Below, in pieces: positions 39,301 through 49,000 of a stretch of 64,000 bases of DNA; within the stretch, counting starts at the first letter, position 1, and the number at the start of each line of letters is the position of its first letter. The position numbers and the translations under genes were made by a program. Source of the DNA: Trochalopteron elliotii (taxonomy: Eukaryota > Chordata > Aves > Passeriformes > Leiothrichidae); contig JANPWX010000204.1 in the NCBI GenBank assembly GCA_024734555.1, positions 2,266,571-2,330,570 of the forward strand. The letters are read 5' to 3'. Under the pieces are notes generated by a model. It searched no databases, was not told where the DNA came from, and was given only the letters and a program-made list of their open reading frames with translations.

Positions 39301-39335
39301 AAAGTATAGCTGCTACATCTCATCCACATTCTTGA
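30274..39335 (+). CDS. HDDC2: HDDC2, HD-domain 5'-deoxynucleotidase (complete, six coding exons)
   Basis: The spliced frame joins 30274-30333, 30949-31070, 31973-32075, 34285-34353, 37943-38081 and 39241-39335: 588 nt, 195 residues, ending TGA. All five introns are GT-AG and all junction phases match. The product is a member of the YfbR/HDDC2 family of metal-dependent phosphohydrolases, which remove the 5'-phosphate from deoxynucleoside monophosphates. The HD-domain metal ligands are present: H41 (SDHMYR), H69-D70 (LVHDMAE) and D135 (KQLDQ). The IVGDIAPADNIPKEEKHRREE signature follows at residues 75-95. Human HDDC2 is 204 residues; this N-terminus is shorter before the shared LLxFLRLxGQLK. 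An in-frame TAG at 30262-30264 supports the chosen ATG. Identity is secure. Confidence 0.97.
30357..30707. other. Assembly gap (351 N)
   Basis: An unresolved run of N lies inside the GC-rich HDDC2 promoter island, a typical place for short-read drop-out in bird genomes. Open frames drawn across it are meaningless. Confidence 0.99.
30840..30937 (+). mobile_element. CR1 LINE 3' end abutting HDDC2 exon 2
   Basis: It shows GAGGTTGGACTCGATGATCT, then GGCCTTTTCCAACCTGCA, and ends in two copies of ATTCTGTG (30921-30936), the hallmark of a CR1 3' terminus. It is in the same orientation as the gene. Only 12 nt separate the last octamer from exon 2, so the intron's branch point and pyrimidine stretch fall inside the element. 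Confidence 0.9.
30949..31070 (+). CDS. HDDC2: HDDC2 coding exon 2
   Basis: It encodes residues 21-60 plus two bases of R61, starting RVPRTGWVYRNV. It carries the first HD-domain histidine in SVSDHMYRMA. Acceptor is CGCAG|AGA and donor GACAG|GTGAGA. Confidence 0.96.
31071..31972 (+). other. HDDC2: HDDC2 intron 2
   Basis: A 902-bp GT-AG intron ending CTTCGTGTCAG. No repeat or additional exon is recognised. Confidence 0.9.
31973..32075 (+). CDS. HDDC2: HDDC2 coding exon 3
   Basis: It completes R61 and encodes residues 62-95, containing the HD dyad in LVHDMAECIVGD and the charged PKEEKHRREE segment. It ends in phase 0 at GAAGAG|GTATGA. Confidence 0.97.
32076..34284 (+). other. HDDC2: HDDC2 intron 3, contains an LTR-type repeat
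   Basis: A 2,209-bp GT-AG intron ending in a clean T-rich tract and TTTCAG. It contains a dispersed repeat at about 33.77-34.16 kb. No extra exon is seen. Confidence 0.9.
33765..34160 (+). mobile_element. Avian LTR-type dispersed repeat (probable solo endogenous-retrovirus LTR)
   Basis: A GC-richer block has characteristic phrases that recur across bird genomes: GGGTCACAGCCTCCTT, GGATATCTGCTCCACCATGG, GGGGAATCTCTGCTC, GAAGCACCTCCTCC, CTTAAATATGTTATCC and AAACCTTGCCATGC. I recognise it as a common avian repeat of LTR type. The family name and exact ends are uncertain. No internal viral genes are present. The open frames through it are non-functional. Confidence 0.65.
34285..34353 (+). CDS. 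HDDC2: HDDC2 coding exon 4
   Basis: 23 codons (residues 96-118), TAMQQLTQLLSEDLRKEIYELWE, an amphipathic helical part of the fold. It is phase 0 at both ends, so skipping it would keep the frame. Donor is GGGAA|GTAAGT. Confidence 0.96.
34354..37942 (+). other. HDDC2: HDDC2 intron 4
   Basis: A 3,589-bp GT-AG intron, mostly AT-rich, ending AAATCTTTTCAG. No recognisable repeat or exon inside. Short open frames have no family features. Confidence 0.9.
37943..38081 (+). CDS. HDDC2: HDDC2 coding exon 5
   Basis: Residues 119-164 plus one base of G165. It carries the last HD-domain aspartate in KFVKQLDQCEM, followed by the PGRLQDFFDSTAG segment. Donor is ACTGCCG|GTATGA. Confidence 0.97.
38082..39240 (+). 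other. HDDC2: HDDC2 intron 5
   Basis: A 1,159-bp GT-AG intron with a strong acceptor, CTTTCTTTTGTTTTGCAG. Nothing else is recognised in it. Confidence 0.9.
39241..39335 (+). CDS. HDDC2: HDDC2 coding exon 6 (terminal)
   Basis: It completes G165 and adds KFVHPEILQLVSLINRERKK followed by a short Ser/Ala/His-rich tail ending PHS and TGA. The tail is the least conserved part of the family. HPEI and the terminal PHS agree with the human protein. Confidence 0.96.
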
Positions 39336-39359
39336 GGTGTTCCTAAGTGCTGTAGCCAT

Positions 39360-39365
39360 AATAAA
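39360..39365 (+). terminator. HDDC2: HDDC2 poly(A) signal AATAAA
   Basis: A canonical AATAAA lies 24 nt after the stop codon and is followed within 25 nt by T/G-rich sequence. Use of this signal would give a 3' UTR of only about 45-50 nt. Longer forms using later signals are possible. Confidence 0.7.
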
Positions 39366-40033
39366 TACTTTGGTTTATATTCTGGTCATTATTTTTTCTC
39401 CTCTAACATCACTAATTCTGCTGGCAGATTTTTTTCTTGAGCATTCACTGCTGGGAATCCCAGCACCACTTAAAGAGGAGCAGGTAATGTAGTTGCCTCT
39501 CAGATCAGAGGTTGTGTCAGGGAACAAAGAATTACTATATTTGGGGTTTTCCTTTTTTTCAGTCAGCCTCTAATTAATGCAATCTCAGTTACAAGTAGAT
39601 TCTCCACTGGGGAAATTCAGGTACGTTTAAAAATTAGTTGATTACAATCTAATCTGTTCACGTAATGCACTGTGTGGGGCAAGTGGTCTTGTTCTGTGAA
39701 TTTCTAAATATGTATGGATTTAAGTACCTTCAAAATGGGTTAATATCCACTTGGTGCTGCACAGAAATGAGACCAATGGGCATGTGTCTGTAGAAGCTGT
39801 TGGCTGAGCTTAGAGATGAGATTTCTTTGGAGTGCATAAGCCTTAAGTGATGGTGCATAAAACTGGTAATCTCATTAATTACATTTTCTCAATATCTTCT
39901 TTGTTTCATACAACTTTTCCCCTGTTCATGTGTTGTATCAGGGAATGGTGCCAGTATTTCCATAAGGTCTATATTCCTGACTCCCCCTCACCCCAGACTG
40001 GCAGTTTTACAGACTCCTTCACAGGTAATTGAC

Positions 40034-40125
40034 AATCACAGAATACTTGAGGTTGGGAGGGACCTTTGGAGTTTGTGCAATTTAATGCAGAAGCCTGTGC
40101 AGTCAGATAAAGCTGGCTCCCCTCT
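40034..40125 (-). mobile_element. CR1 LINE 3' end fragment
   Basis: The reverse strand shows a degenerate terminal octamer next to the complement of GGTTGGGAGGGACCTTTGGA, the standard CR1 terminal segment. It is 5'-truncated and old. Confidence 0.75.
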
Positions 40126-41082
40126 TCAGCCTGTCACATGCTGGTACCAGTTCTGCTGTAAGTGAGTTTCTGGCAGAAGTAGACTCTAATGTAGAAGTAC
40201 AGAATGATTGTGAAGTAAAGCTGTAGTGGTGGTAAATGCCACGATGAGGCCAGTGTCTGCACACCCAACTGCTGAGTTGTGTGCTGTTGGAGATGAGGGC
40301 AATGCCAGGATTACCAAATAAACAAAACTTGCACCTGGAAAAATTACATGGTAGAGACCTGGAGTTCTCTTCTCTCTCTTCTGCCTCATGTCAGATGAAG
40401 CAGCATAAAACTAAATTCACCTACCTTTACAGGTAGGTAATGTATCTGAACACACATTTTCAGGCACCATGACTCAGGAAATGCTTTCTTTATGCAAACC
40501 TCAGGGGCCTGATTGAAGCTCACAAAGTGTTCTGTGGCTGGTGCCTTTCCTAGAGCACGGAGTGCTGTGCAGAGATGCTGGGAGCTTCTTGCCTCACTGG
40601 CTGGCACAGTGCACAAAATCTGCAGAGTGTATTGGCCTGGTTCAGAGCACATGCCAGATGCCTGCTCTGCTCAGGAACCCCCCGGGGCAGCAGTCATGCC
40701 CTGTGGCAACCCTAGAAGAACAGGTTGCAATTTGCTGAGCTGATTAGTGGTTCTTGGCAACAGATTGTCATACTGCAGAGGGGGATGGAGTGGGGCCCAC
40801 CAAGCTTTTGCCAGCATTTTTATTCCACCTAGGTGCACACAAACCATAGTCTCCATTAGTTTGCGTTGAATGCTGAGTGTGAAAGAGCTACAGATGCATG
40901 GAAGAGCAGAATTAAGAACATTCTTGACAAATCAGAAAAGTGGCCTAGAAGAGATGTTTGGTAGAAGCACACCCAGCACAAATACTGCTCCTAAGCAGGA
41001 ACAGTCCATTCCTGCAGTGCACCAGGAGGATTCCCCATTCTGCAGGGGATCAAGGGGACAGAGCGTGGAACCCCATGCACAG

Positions 41083-41172
41083 TAATCATAGAGTGGTTTG
41101 TGTTGGAAGGGAACTTAAAGATCATCTCTAGTTCCAATTCCCTTGCCAGTGGCAGGGACACCTTCCACTGGG
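41083..41172 (-). mobile_element. CR1 LINE 3' end fragment
   Basis: The + strand reads AATCATAGAGTGGTTTG, then GTTGGAAGGGAACTTAAAGA and GGCAGGGACACCTTCCACTG, the reverse complement of the CR1 3' end. It lies just downstream of the likely TPD52L1 poly(A) site. Confidence 0.88.
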
Positions 41173-41237
41173 TTGCTCGGTACTACTGATAAACACGGAA
41201 TTAAAATATCACAAAGGGTAAAAGAGTAAGAGAGAAA

Positions 41238-41243
41238 TTTATT
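41238..41243 (-). terminator. TPD52L1: Candidate TPD52L1 poly(A) signal
   Basis: The complement reads AATAAA, followed by a T/C-rich and then GT-containing stretch. Its use would give a 3' UTR of about 1.65 kb. Other weaker signals (ATTAAA complements) lie nearer the stop, so the assignment is tentative. Confidence 0.4.
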
Positions 41244-42880
41244 TTTAATAAGAATATCAAGAACTTCATTTACACAAACTAAGTCATCAATACCTTCCAC
41301 TTTAAATAAATTCACATTTACACACAAAACCACGTAAAATAAGCTAGAAAATTGTCACAAGAATACTAGAAAGCTATTAGATTTACTTCCATGCTAAAAA
41401 TCACACTGAAGAGGCATGTGATATAAATGTCCAAAGTTAACTTATGTCCAGTAGAACGTTACAAAAGGACTTTCAACTTTGTAAAAACTAACAAAAGCCA
41501 CACCAGAAAAAACGGAAATCACGTAAAGCCACATTTTCTCACAAGATTTTAAGCACTCTGTAATGTCAAACTCACTAATGCTGATTTGAAGCTTTGGCGC
41601 GTGCTCAAAAAATGCATCCATTTTCAAAGGAGCCAGGCTCTTTTCCATCCTGTTTACTGATAACACTGTGCCCACCTCAGTGTGTGGTGAGCTGAGCAAC
41701 GCAACATGCGGACTGGCACGTGCTCACTAAACAGCAAGATAGTGTCACAAATGTGCTGCTCTTTCCTTAGAAAACATGTTAAAAGAATGCAATTCACAAA
41801 ACATGCTGAATCAAAGCTGACAGATGTCTGGCTCTTGGTGATTGAGCAGAGATAATGCGGTTGGTGGAATTACATCCTGGAGCAAAGCACAACAAAATTT
41901 GACACCAAAAGTGAAGTTCTTACTCATCCTGTGCATTGTCAGGTGACAGGGTCTATGCTAGCAGCTCTGAAGGCATGGGCTCACTAACCTATGGCACATC
42001 TGAAGCCAAATGTTGGGTTTGTATTCTTTCACTTAAGGCTGTATCTTGACAGAGGCTCATAAATGTATCTTCCCTTAGTTTTGAGGAGAAAATACGGAGG
42101 CAAAAATATTAGAGGTTCCCTCCACTCCACTTGATTTTCTAATTAATTTCACTGCCAAGTCTTACCAAACCAAAGAGAGCCAGCAATGGTGCACATTTTG
42201 AAACTGAAACTTTCCCAGCCAAACTGACCATCTGAAATCAGCAGCCATGATAGGTTGTTTCTGTATGAATAACCAGGTGTCTCTTCCTGCCCTCCTTAAC
42301 TCTGCTGCCAAAGGGGTGTAGGGTAATGCCAGACTGCACCACTGAAGGAGAAACAGCTTTTTGTGACACTAAGTGATTTTAATTTTGTTAGGAAGGAGAT
42401 GATGCACAGACACTCCTGAGCAAAGGGCACCTGGTATGGGTGGTAGACAGCTGGTGTATGGGCTACTGCTGGCAGTTGAATGCTTTGCACAGCTCTATGT
42501 CCATCTGTCTGATGTGGCACTGAGAGGGAAGCCAGAAACCAACAGATAGAAAAGAGTAAACCAAAATAAATAAGAAACAGAGACTGGGAGATTGTTAGAG
42601 GGAAATTACATGTAACTGAAAACTATTTAGTCACTTAACAGAATTTAGTGCATTATAGCCAATGACTTGCACGTGGTTTTGATGATGTACAAAATATCTG
42701 GTAAAATGACCCATCTGAAATAGAAACAGGGAGAGGAAACATTTCTCCAATACAAGGCTAGGATGGCAGTTTTCCAAAGCTGACAAAACCTTGTTGCACA
42801 AGTTGTGTGGTGAGGGAGGGCTGAAAATCACTGGTCAAGTCTCTGAAGAGAGGCATGTGGGACTCAGGAGGACCTGCTTT
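41244..42880 (-). other. TPD52L1: Probable TPD52L1 3' untranslated region
   Basis: The sequence follows the TPD52L1 stop codon on the - strand without any further exon signal and without recognised transposons. The extent is inferred from the poly(A) candidate at 41238. An 85-codon frame near 41.44-41.70 kb has no family features. Confidence 0.45.
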
Positions 42881-43012
42881 TTAACACTGAAGCTCTTCTT
42901 CACTTTCAGGGAGTCGGGTGCCAGCAAGGGAGCTCTGAGCACTGGCATGGGCTGTAGAGCTGAGAACTTCTTCAAAACTGCCTCCCGTGTTGCTTGTCCC
43001 ACCAACCTTGGT
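42881..43012 (-). CDS. TPD52L1: TPD52L1 terminal coding exon
   Basis: It encodes TKVGGTSNTGGSFEEVLSST followed by AHASAQSSLAG, an acidic stretch and ELQC, then TAA. The acceptor on the - strand is TTATTTCAG|ACC, phase 0. The human protein ends with the same EELQC, which fixes the frame and the end. Confidence 0.95.
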   Translation of the reverse strand, partial: TKVGGTSNTGGSFEEVLSSTAHASAQSSLAGTRLPESEEELQC

Positions 43013-46000
43013 CTGAAATAAGGCAAACAGAGAATAGCAAGTTCCTCTGCTCACACTGAGGCAAATCCTGTTTCCAGTCCGCCCCACGGCCAAGGAGAGC
43101 AGGGAACTGTTCAGGCAGAGAACACGTAGGGATGGGTTTTTCCTTAGAACAGCAGCTATAAAACCAGTCAAATAAAGCAAATTCTTTACTCCACAATTTC
43201 TAAACTAGGCTGCCATCATAAAATCTGACAGTGGCATGTCTCATATGCTTAAAGGAACCAGTCCCTAAGTGGATCCCAGGTAGGATCCTAGACCCTAGCA
43301 GTAAACCCAAGTGGTTGTTTACCTGAGTAGCTCACACTGGTTTCACTGTTTTTTTCCAATTCTATGCAGGCTGGATAAGAGATGGATTCTAAAATGACAT
43401 GCTTCATTTGCTGAGTGGCCCACATGCCAGCTATGGCAACATAGCTGCTCGCAAAATACATAAACTATACTGGGATTTTGGACAGCAGAAGGAATGTAGT
43501 AACCAAAGGACAAACCCTGAAACCCTGATGGGATTCAGGTTGCTGAATCCCTTCAGGCACTTGTAGCTGCCTAAATACTGGTATATAAACCTGCCAGCAG
43601 CATTTTCACAGGGGAAGGCAGGGAAGCGATACCAAAATACATTAATCAAACATATCCATCTACTTCCAGAAGGCTTCAGGTCACTGAACTGGTAGTAAGT
43701 ATTAAAAATAAAAATCAGTAAGACTAAATCTTTGAAAATGAAATTTCCTAACAAAGATAGAGCTGTATCTAAAGATTTGGAAATTATCAAGACTAAGTGA
43801 TGAAGAGACAAAGCTGTTGTGACTAGGTTGTCTTGGTAAGAGAACGTTATTTTGTAGCTTTGCTTGCTGATATATCCACTCGAAGTTAATTCAAGCCTGA
43901 AAATAGGACAAAATGTTTTACTCCATTCTAGAATTGCAGCAGAACTCAAAAGACAAGCTGACATTTTTTCAACCTCTCAGCCACTGAATGCTTAGGAAGA
44001 TTATTTTAATTGAATGAACTTTGTGTTCTAAGTTTCCAAAGGGTTAATCCTACGTAATCCTGTTTCTTTAGCTAGCACAGCTTGAAAGTCCAATAAAACA
44101 TTTAATTCATCAGAGTTCAGATTTTCAGAAAAGTTTAAAAGAATGAGGCACCCTGGTCCTGTTTGATTTTCAGGGGAAGATGTAGTACACACTCCCAAGA
44201 AAGCTGCAACCCAAAGTCCAAACTCCAAAAGCAAATAAAGTCTAATTTGAAATTTGACTTCTAAATGTTATGAAACCTGAATATCGGTTTTAGCAAACTG
44301 CAGAACACTGGGATCACTGAAGATTTGTAGTTGATATGGGGGTTGGAAAGATGATAAGTCTACTGCTGTTCTTTTTTCAGGGGCCTCTCTGGGTACTTCT
44401 CCACTTTTTGAGGCCACAACAAAACCCTAGAATTGAAGGGTAACTCCATGATTTCTTCCCCAATCCCCTGGTCTTCCTAATCTTGAAAGCCTTGGAACAG
44501 AGGCAGGAAAAAGGAGGAGCAATTCCCATTTGTCTGAAGTCTACCCTAGTGGTACCCTAAATCCATGACTCCAGCTTCCCTTCCCCATTTGCACAAGGAA
44601 AAAGCAGGAAGGCAGCAGGCAGAAAGGCAGGCAGGAAGGCAGGAGAAAAGAAAGAAAAGAAAAAGAAAATACAGAAAGAAAATATTTTGAGAAAATGTCA
44701 GTGAGTTTGCAAGGAAAGATAGACAATGAACATTTCATGAGATGTGGAGGATTATTTCAGACTCAAAACTTATTGTATTGTCCTGCTCAATTACAGATTT
44801 CTTAAAGGATGATCTAAGAGCACTCTGAACACAACAGGCTGAGCTGGCATGACAAATAGACTCCTCTAGAACACCTTTTCTTAATCAACAAAATAAGATC
44901 AGGCTCCTCAAGCGGATCACTGTGAGAGGAAATGGTCTTCAGAGCTGTGCAGTTTGAATTACCTTTTTCTACTTCTGAATGACACATTGACATGACTGGG
45001 AACAGACACTCCTTATTACCACTATTTTTGGCATTTCTGATATCACCTGCTTACTTTGGCAGAAATAATTTCTTAGCAACAAAGCAAAAGAAAACAATTT
45101 CTTTGCATATTGCCTTAATTTTCCATTACTGCTCTTGCACTACCATGAAATTCTTGATGGAACAACAAATTCAATCAGTCCCCTGTACAAATGATAGGGA
45201 CAACTAAGCTGTCACACTTTAACACACATAGGCATGCAAACTCTGCCCCTAACCTTTACCTTAAGGCTTGTGACAGTGGTTTCAACCTTCTCCTCAAATG
45301 ATTTGAAAGTTGGAGAATTCCTAGGAGAAAAGAAAAAGTTGAAGGGAGGAAAAAGAATCATCTGCCAACATCATGGGATAACTCCACAATTTGATCAGTT
45401 CTTACCAGGCAACACTGCCAGCACAGAATGAAGGCTGGCTGGCAGCACAGGGCTATGAACACTCACTTGTGCTCTGTCAGTCAAATCCAATTATGGTAAT
45501 CGGATGAGTATTTTTTAGCCACAAATTTTCAAAAGCAGAACCTGCCTAGTAATTGAAACCAAATGATAACTGGCCTGCCTACTCTATGATACATTTATCA
45601 TGTTCTCAGAAGAACAACCAGACAATGCTGCCTGTAATGCCGCTTTTCTATGGCTTTATCCATATGTATTGTTGCTGTAAAGAAATAGACTTTTTTTCAG
45701 CTGATGAGGAAGTTCATAACCTACATTATAAAAAAGATGCCAAGTTTAATCTCCTAAGGCTGGGAAGAAGGAGATTAGAACCATATGGGAAGTGGATCCC
45801 AAATGCCTTTGAGGAATCCTGCCCCCTTCCCCGTGATTTTTTGACTGTTGCTTTCAAAGACAAAGACTTTAGAGAGACTGTGTTCCTAAGGTGCCTCTCT
45901 GACTAAGCTATGCTTTTCTCTGTGTTCACCCAGCACGAAGGAGACTTGCACAAGTCTACAGTGGGTGAAGGAAACCTTCTTCTGGTTCTCTGCTCCTTGC

Positions 46001-49000
46001 TTTGCACCTGAGCGCTCATTTACAGCATATGTTCTGCTTCATAATTAGTGAATACTCTGAAGCTCAGGCACTGTTGTCCAGCACAGTTTCTGGTTCTGCA
46101 AATATATTTTTATCATATCCCTCATCAAGCTGAGTTAAAATGATCCCAGTTTAAGGGAAAGGCAAACAGAAGGCACTTGAAAAAATAATGCAAATTTAGT
46201 TTCTGCTGTTCAGATGACAAATTTTTTCATAGAGCAAGAAGGGTCAAAAGGACAGAGAAACTGAGCTTTATAACTTATATTTGATCCACAGGTCACATCA
46301 GTGAATGCCTGCCTTAAACTACCCACCTGCTGAAGTTGAATGAATTAGCATCCATCATTTAGTTGTGGGTTTGTTATTCATGCATGCTTGGCACAGAATA
46401 GGGACAGTCATGTACTTAGAGGGCAAGGGAGTAAAAAGAAAGCTGGATACTAATTTTATTGAAAACAGTCCGAGCTTTACTTGAACAGACATCAATATTT
46501 GGCTGCAGTCAAGTAAAGCGTGATTACAGCCATTAAAATATGAAAGCACTCATGTAAAATCCCTCCATAGGAGCATGATCCAAAGCCTGTTGGAGTGGAA
46601 AGCCTCTCTGACGTTAATGGGCTTTGGATGATGTTCTAGAGACAGCAAAACAACTGAATTTCAGATTCAGTAATACAAACCTGGTAACAATCAGCTACCC
46701 AAACACATCTCAGAACTGCTTCATTTACTCAAAGGCTTGTACATGAGATTAAGCAGTTAATACAATTAAAATTAAAAAAACCCCACAGTTAGCCTGTCCT
46801 GCAGCCCTCATCTACATGAATAACCTTAATTGATTGAAGTGAGACTACTCATCCAACTAAAAACTGCAGGATCAGGATCAAAGTATGCAAATCCCCCCTC
46901 ATTACTCTGTTGAACATCATCATAGCAAATAGAATGTGGGTAGCACATTACCTCATTGCAGGCATGCTTATGGAATGGCGAATAGAATAGCTGTGGGATG
47001 AAAGCAAAATTAGAAAAAAAGCTGTAAAATCTGATTTCCAGTATTATTATTATAATGTATTTTTTAAACTTAGCTTTAAATTAACATATACATATTTTCA
47101 AGAGTACTGGTGTTCTTCCTCTCCTGATGGCAAGGGCTTGTCCAACTCCAGCTTACTCGCAGCACTACAGATCTTACCATCACATTCTCATCTCCACTGA
47201 CCAGCAGTGGGGCTCAAAAGAATGATGCAAAACAGCTCCTGGCAAAATTAATTTAAATGGTGCAGACCCCAGCTATCTATGAGAACACATGCGAGGGGCA
47301 CAGAGAGCCACCTCTGTGTCCTGCAGTGACAGAGGATGAGCTCTGTGTTGGACAGTAGGGATACACCCCAAATTTGGGCATATATCTAGTAGAGCTGGTT
47401 CAGCTGACTCCCAGTCTCAAAAGGCTCCTGCACAAATGGTTACCTAAACAAGAGTTTTCTTCAGCCACAGAGGCAGCACTCTCACTTATCTGCACCCCTC
47501 CAGGACATTTCACTTCCTCCTTCCCTCCTCAATTTCAGCAAAGATACGGGGCTATTTCCCACAGCTTTCATCCAGCTCTCCTTGTGACACTTCCCTCCTC
47601 AGATTTCCCAGCAGCAGGAGTATTGGAAGGTTGCAAGCAGAGGATGGCGCCTCTGCACTACTCAAAGATCCCAAAATCATGCACACCTTTAGACCTGCAG
47701 ATGCCACCCACGCAGACTGCTTGACTTATATGAGCCAAATTCTCCCACCTGAGACACCATCTCTGCTTTCACAGCATCACCTGTTCCCTGCTGCTGGGAA
47801 ACACCAAGCCTGGTCCAAAGAAGAATCTTTATTTGAAGCTCAAGTACTTTCCATAAGCACATTTAGATCTGAATACTTTAAGTAAAGTGTGTGATACAAG
47901 AGTGTGTCTTTTTCCAAAAATCCCTGCATTGTTCCTTTCACTGTTGACTGACAGCTGCAGCCTGGTGTGACTGAGAACAGGGAGAGCTTTACTGTAAGGA
48001 TCACCAACATTTGGCTGCAGGCAAAGCATGATTATAGCATGAAAAAATGAAAGCTCTCATACAAACAGCACACGTTTGTTTTAAACTATACAAAACCAGA
48101 GCAACGCTGAGTCTATATACAGATGTGTTTTTCCAGATTAAAGATTCAGAAGTGGGGGTGGGGAAGGGAGGGAAGAGCTATTTGGCAAGCAGGTGGAATA
48201 GTGAGATCTAATACAAATTTTTTGCTGTTGTATATATTTTAAGGCTTCTGCTAAGATCAGATAGACAAGAACTGACAGCAGATAATGCTAATGTTTCATG
48301 TTCAATTTCTCACATAATTTTTAAGACTTATGAAAGATTAGCCCAAATATTTTACAAGTGCACCAAATCTTTAACAATCCTCATTAAATTAAGCAAGCAT
48401 CCTTGCCACTTTAGTTTTTTAACCCACAACAAATAGGCAAAAATAGAGTTTGGAAGTATTTCAGCATAGACTGCTCCTCTTCTAACAGCAAAACATTCCA
48501 AGTATAACGGTTTAAGTCAGAAGATTAAATTCACATAGCTGAGAGATGGCGCATGACGGACAATCAAAATATTAAGTGCTTATTTTTTTGAGTTCATATT
48601 TTAATTTCTCCAAAGAGGTAAGAATGCAAGTTATAGAACAGTGCAAAGTCTTCTTTTAGTACAAGCCTGAAACGTTAAGCTTTTTTTAAAGATACATGTC
48701 TGTGACAGTGATCATTGCAGAGAACAGAGATGCTTCATTACAGAGGTTGGTAAATACTACATTTTAGTTTCATCTCAGAATTGAGTTAAGAAGGTCAATC
48801 TATGCTGTACTTTGAAGTTTACTCAGTGAAGTTAGAGTCCTTGTTAGGATAACTTAGCTGAATGGAAAAAATGCTCTTGAGCTTTTCAGTGCACTTAAGA
48901 TACTACAAGGCCAGAGGGACTGGGAGGACACTGAGGGCTGTTCAGCCTCTCTTCAGGGTGAACTGATGTAAAGCCAGACTGCTTATAGAATCTTTGAGAA

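Larger units (their letters stand above)
39380..41230. other. Intergenic region between convergent HDDC2 and TPD52L1
   Basis: About 1.8 kb lie between the likely HDDC2 cleavage site and the likely TPD52L1 3' end. Two CR1 fragments, both in - orientation, are the only recognised features. Confidence 0.6.

Noticed and set aside
45553..45906. 117-codon + strand frame between TPD52L1 exons
   Set aside because: It is antisense to an intron, with no recognisable domain and no splice or promoter context.
48897..48965. Possible CR1 fragment (GGACACTGAGGGCTGTTCAG)
   Set aside because: Only about 60 bases look CR1-like, with no terminal octamer and no continuation, so the match is too weak to annotate.
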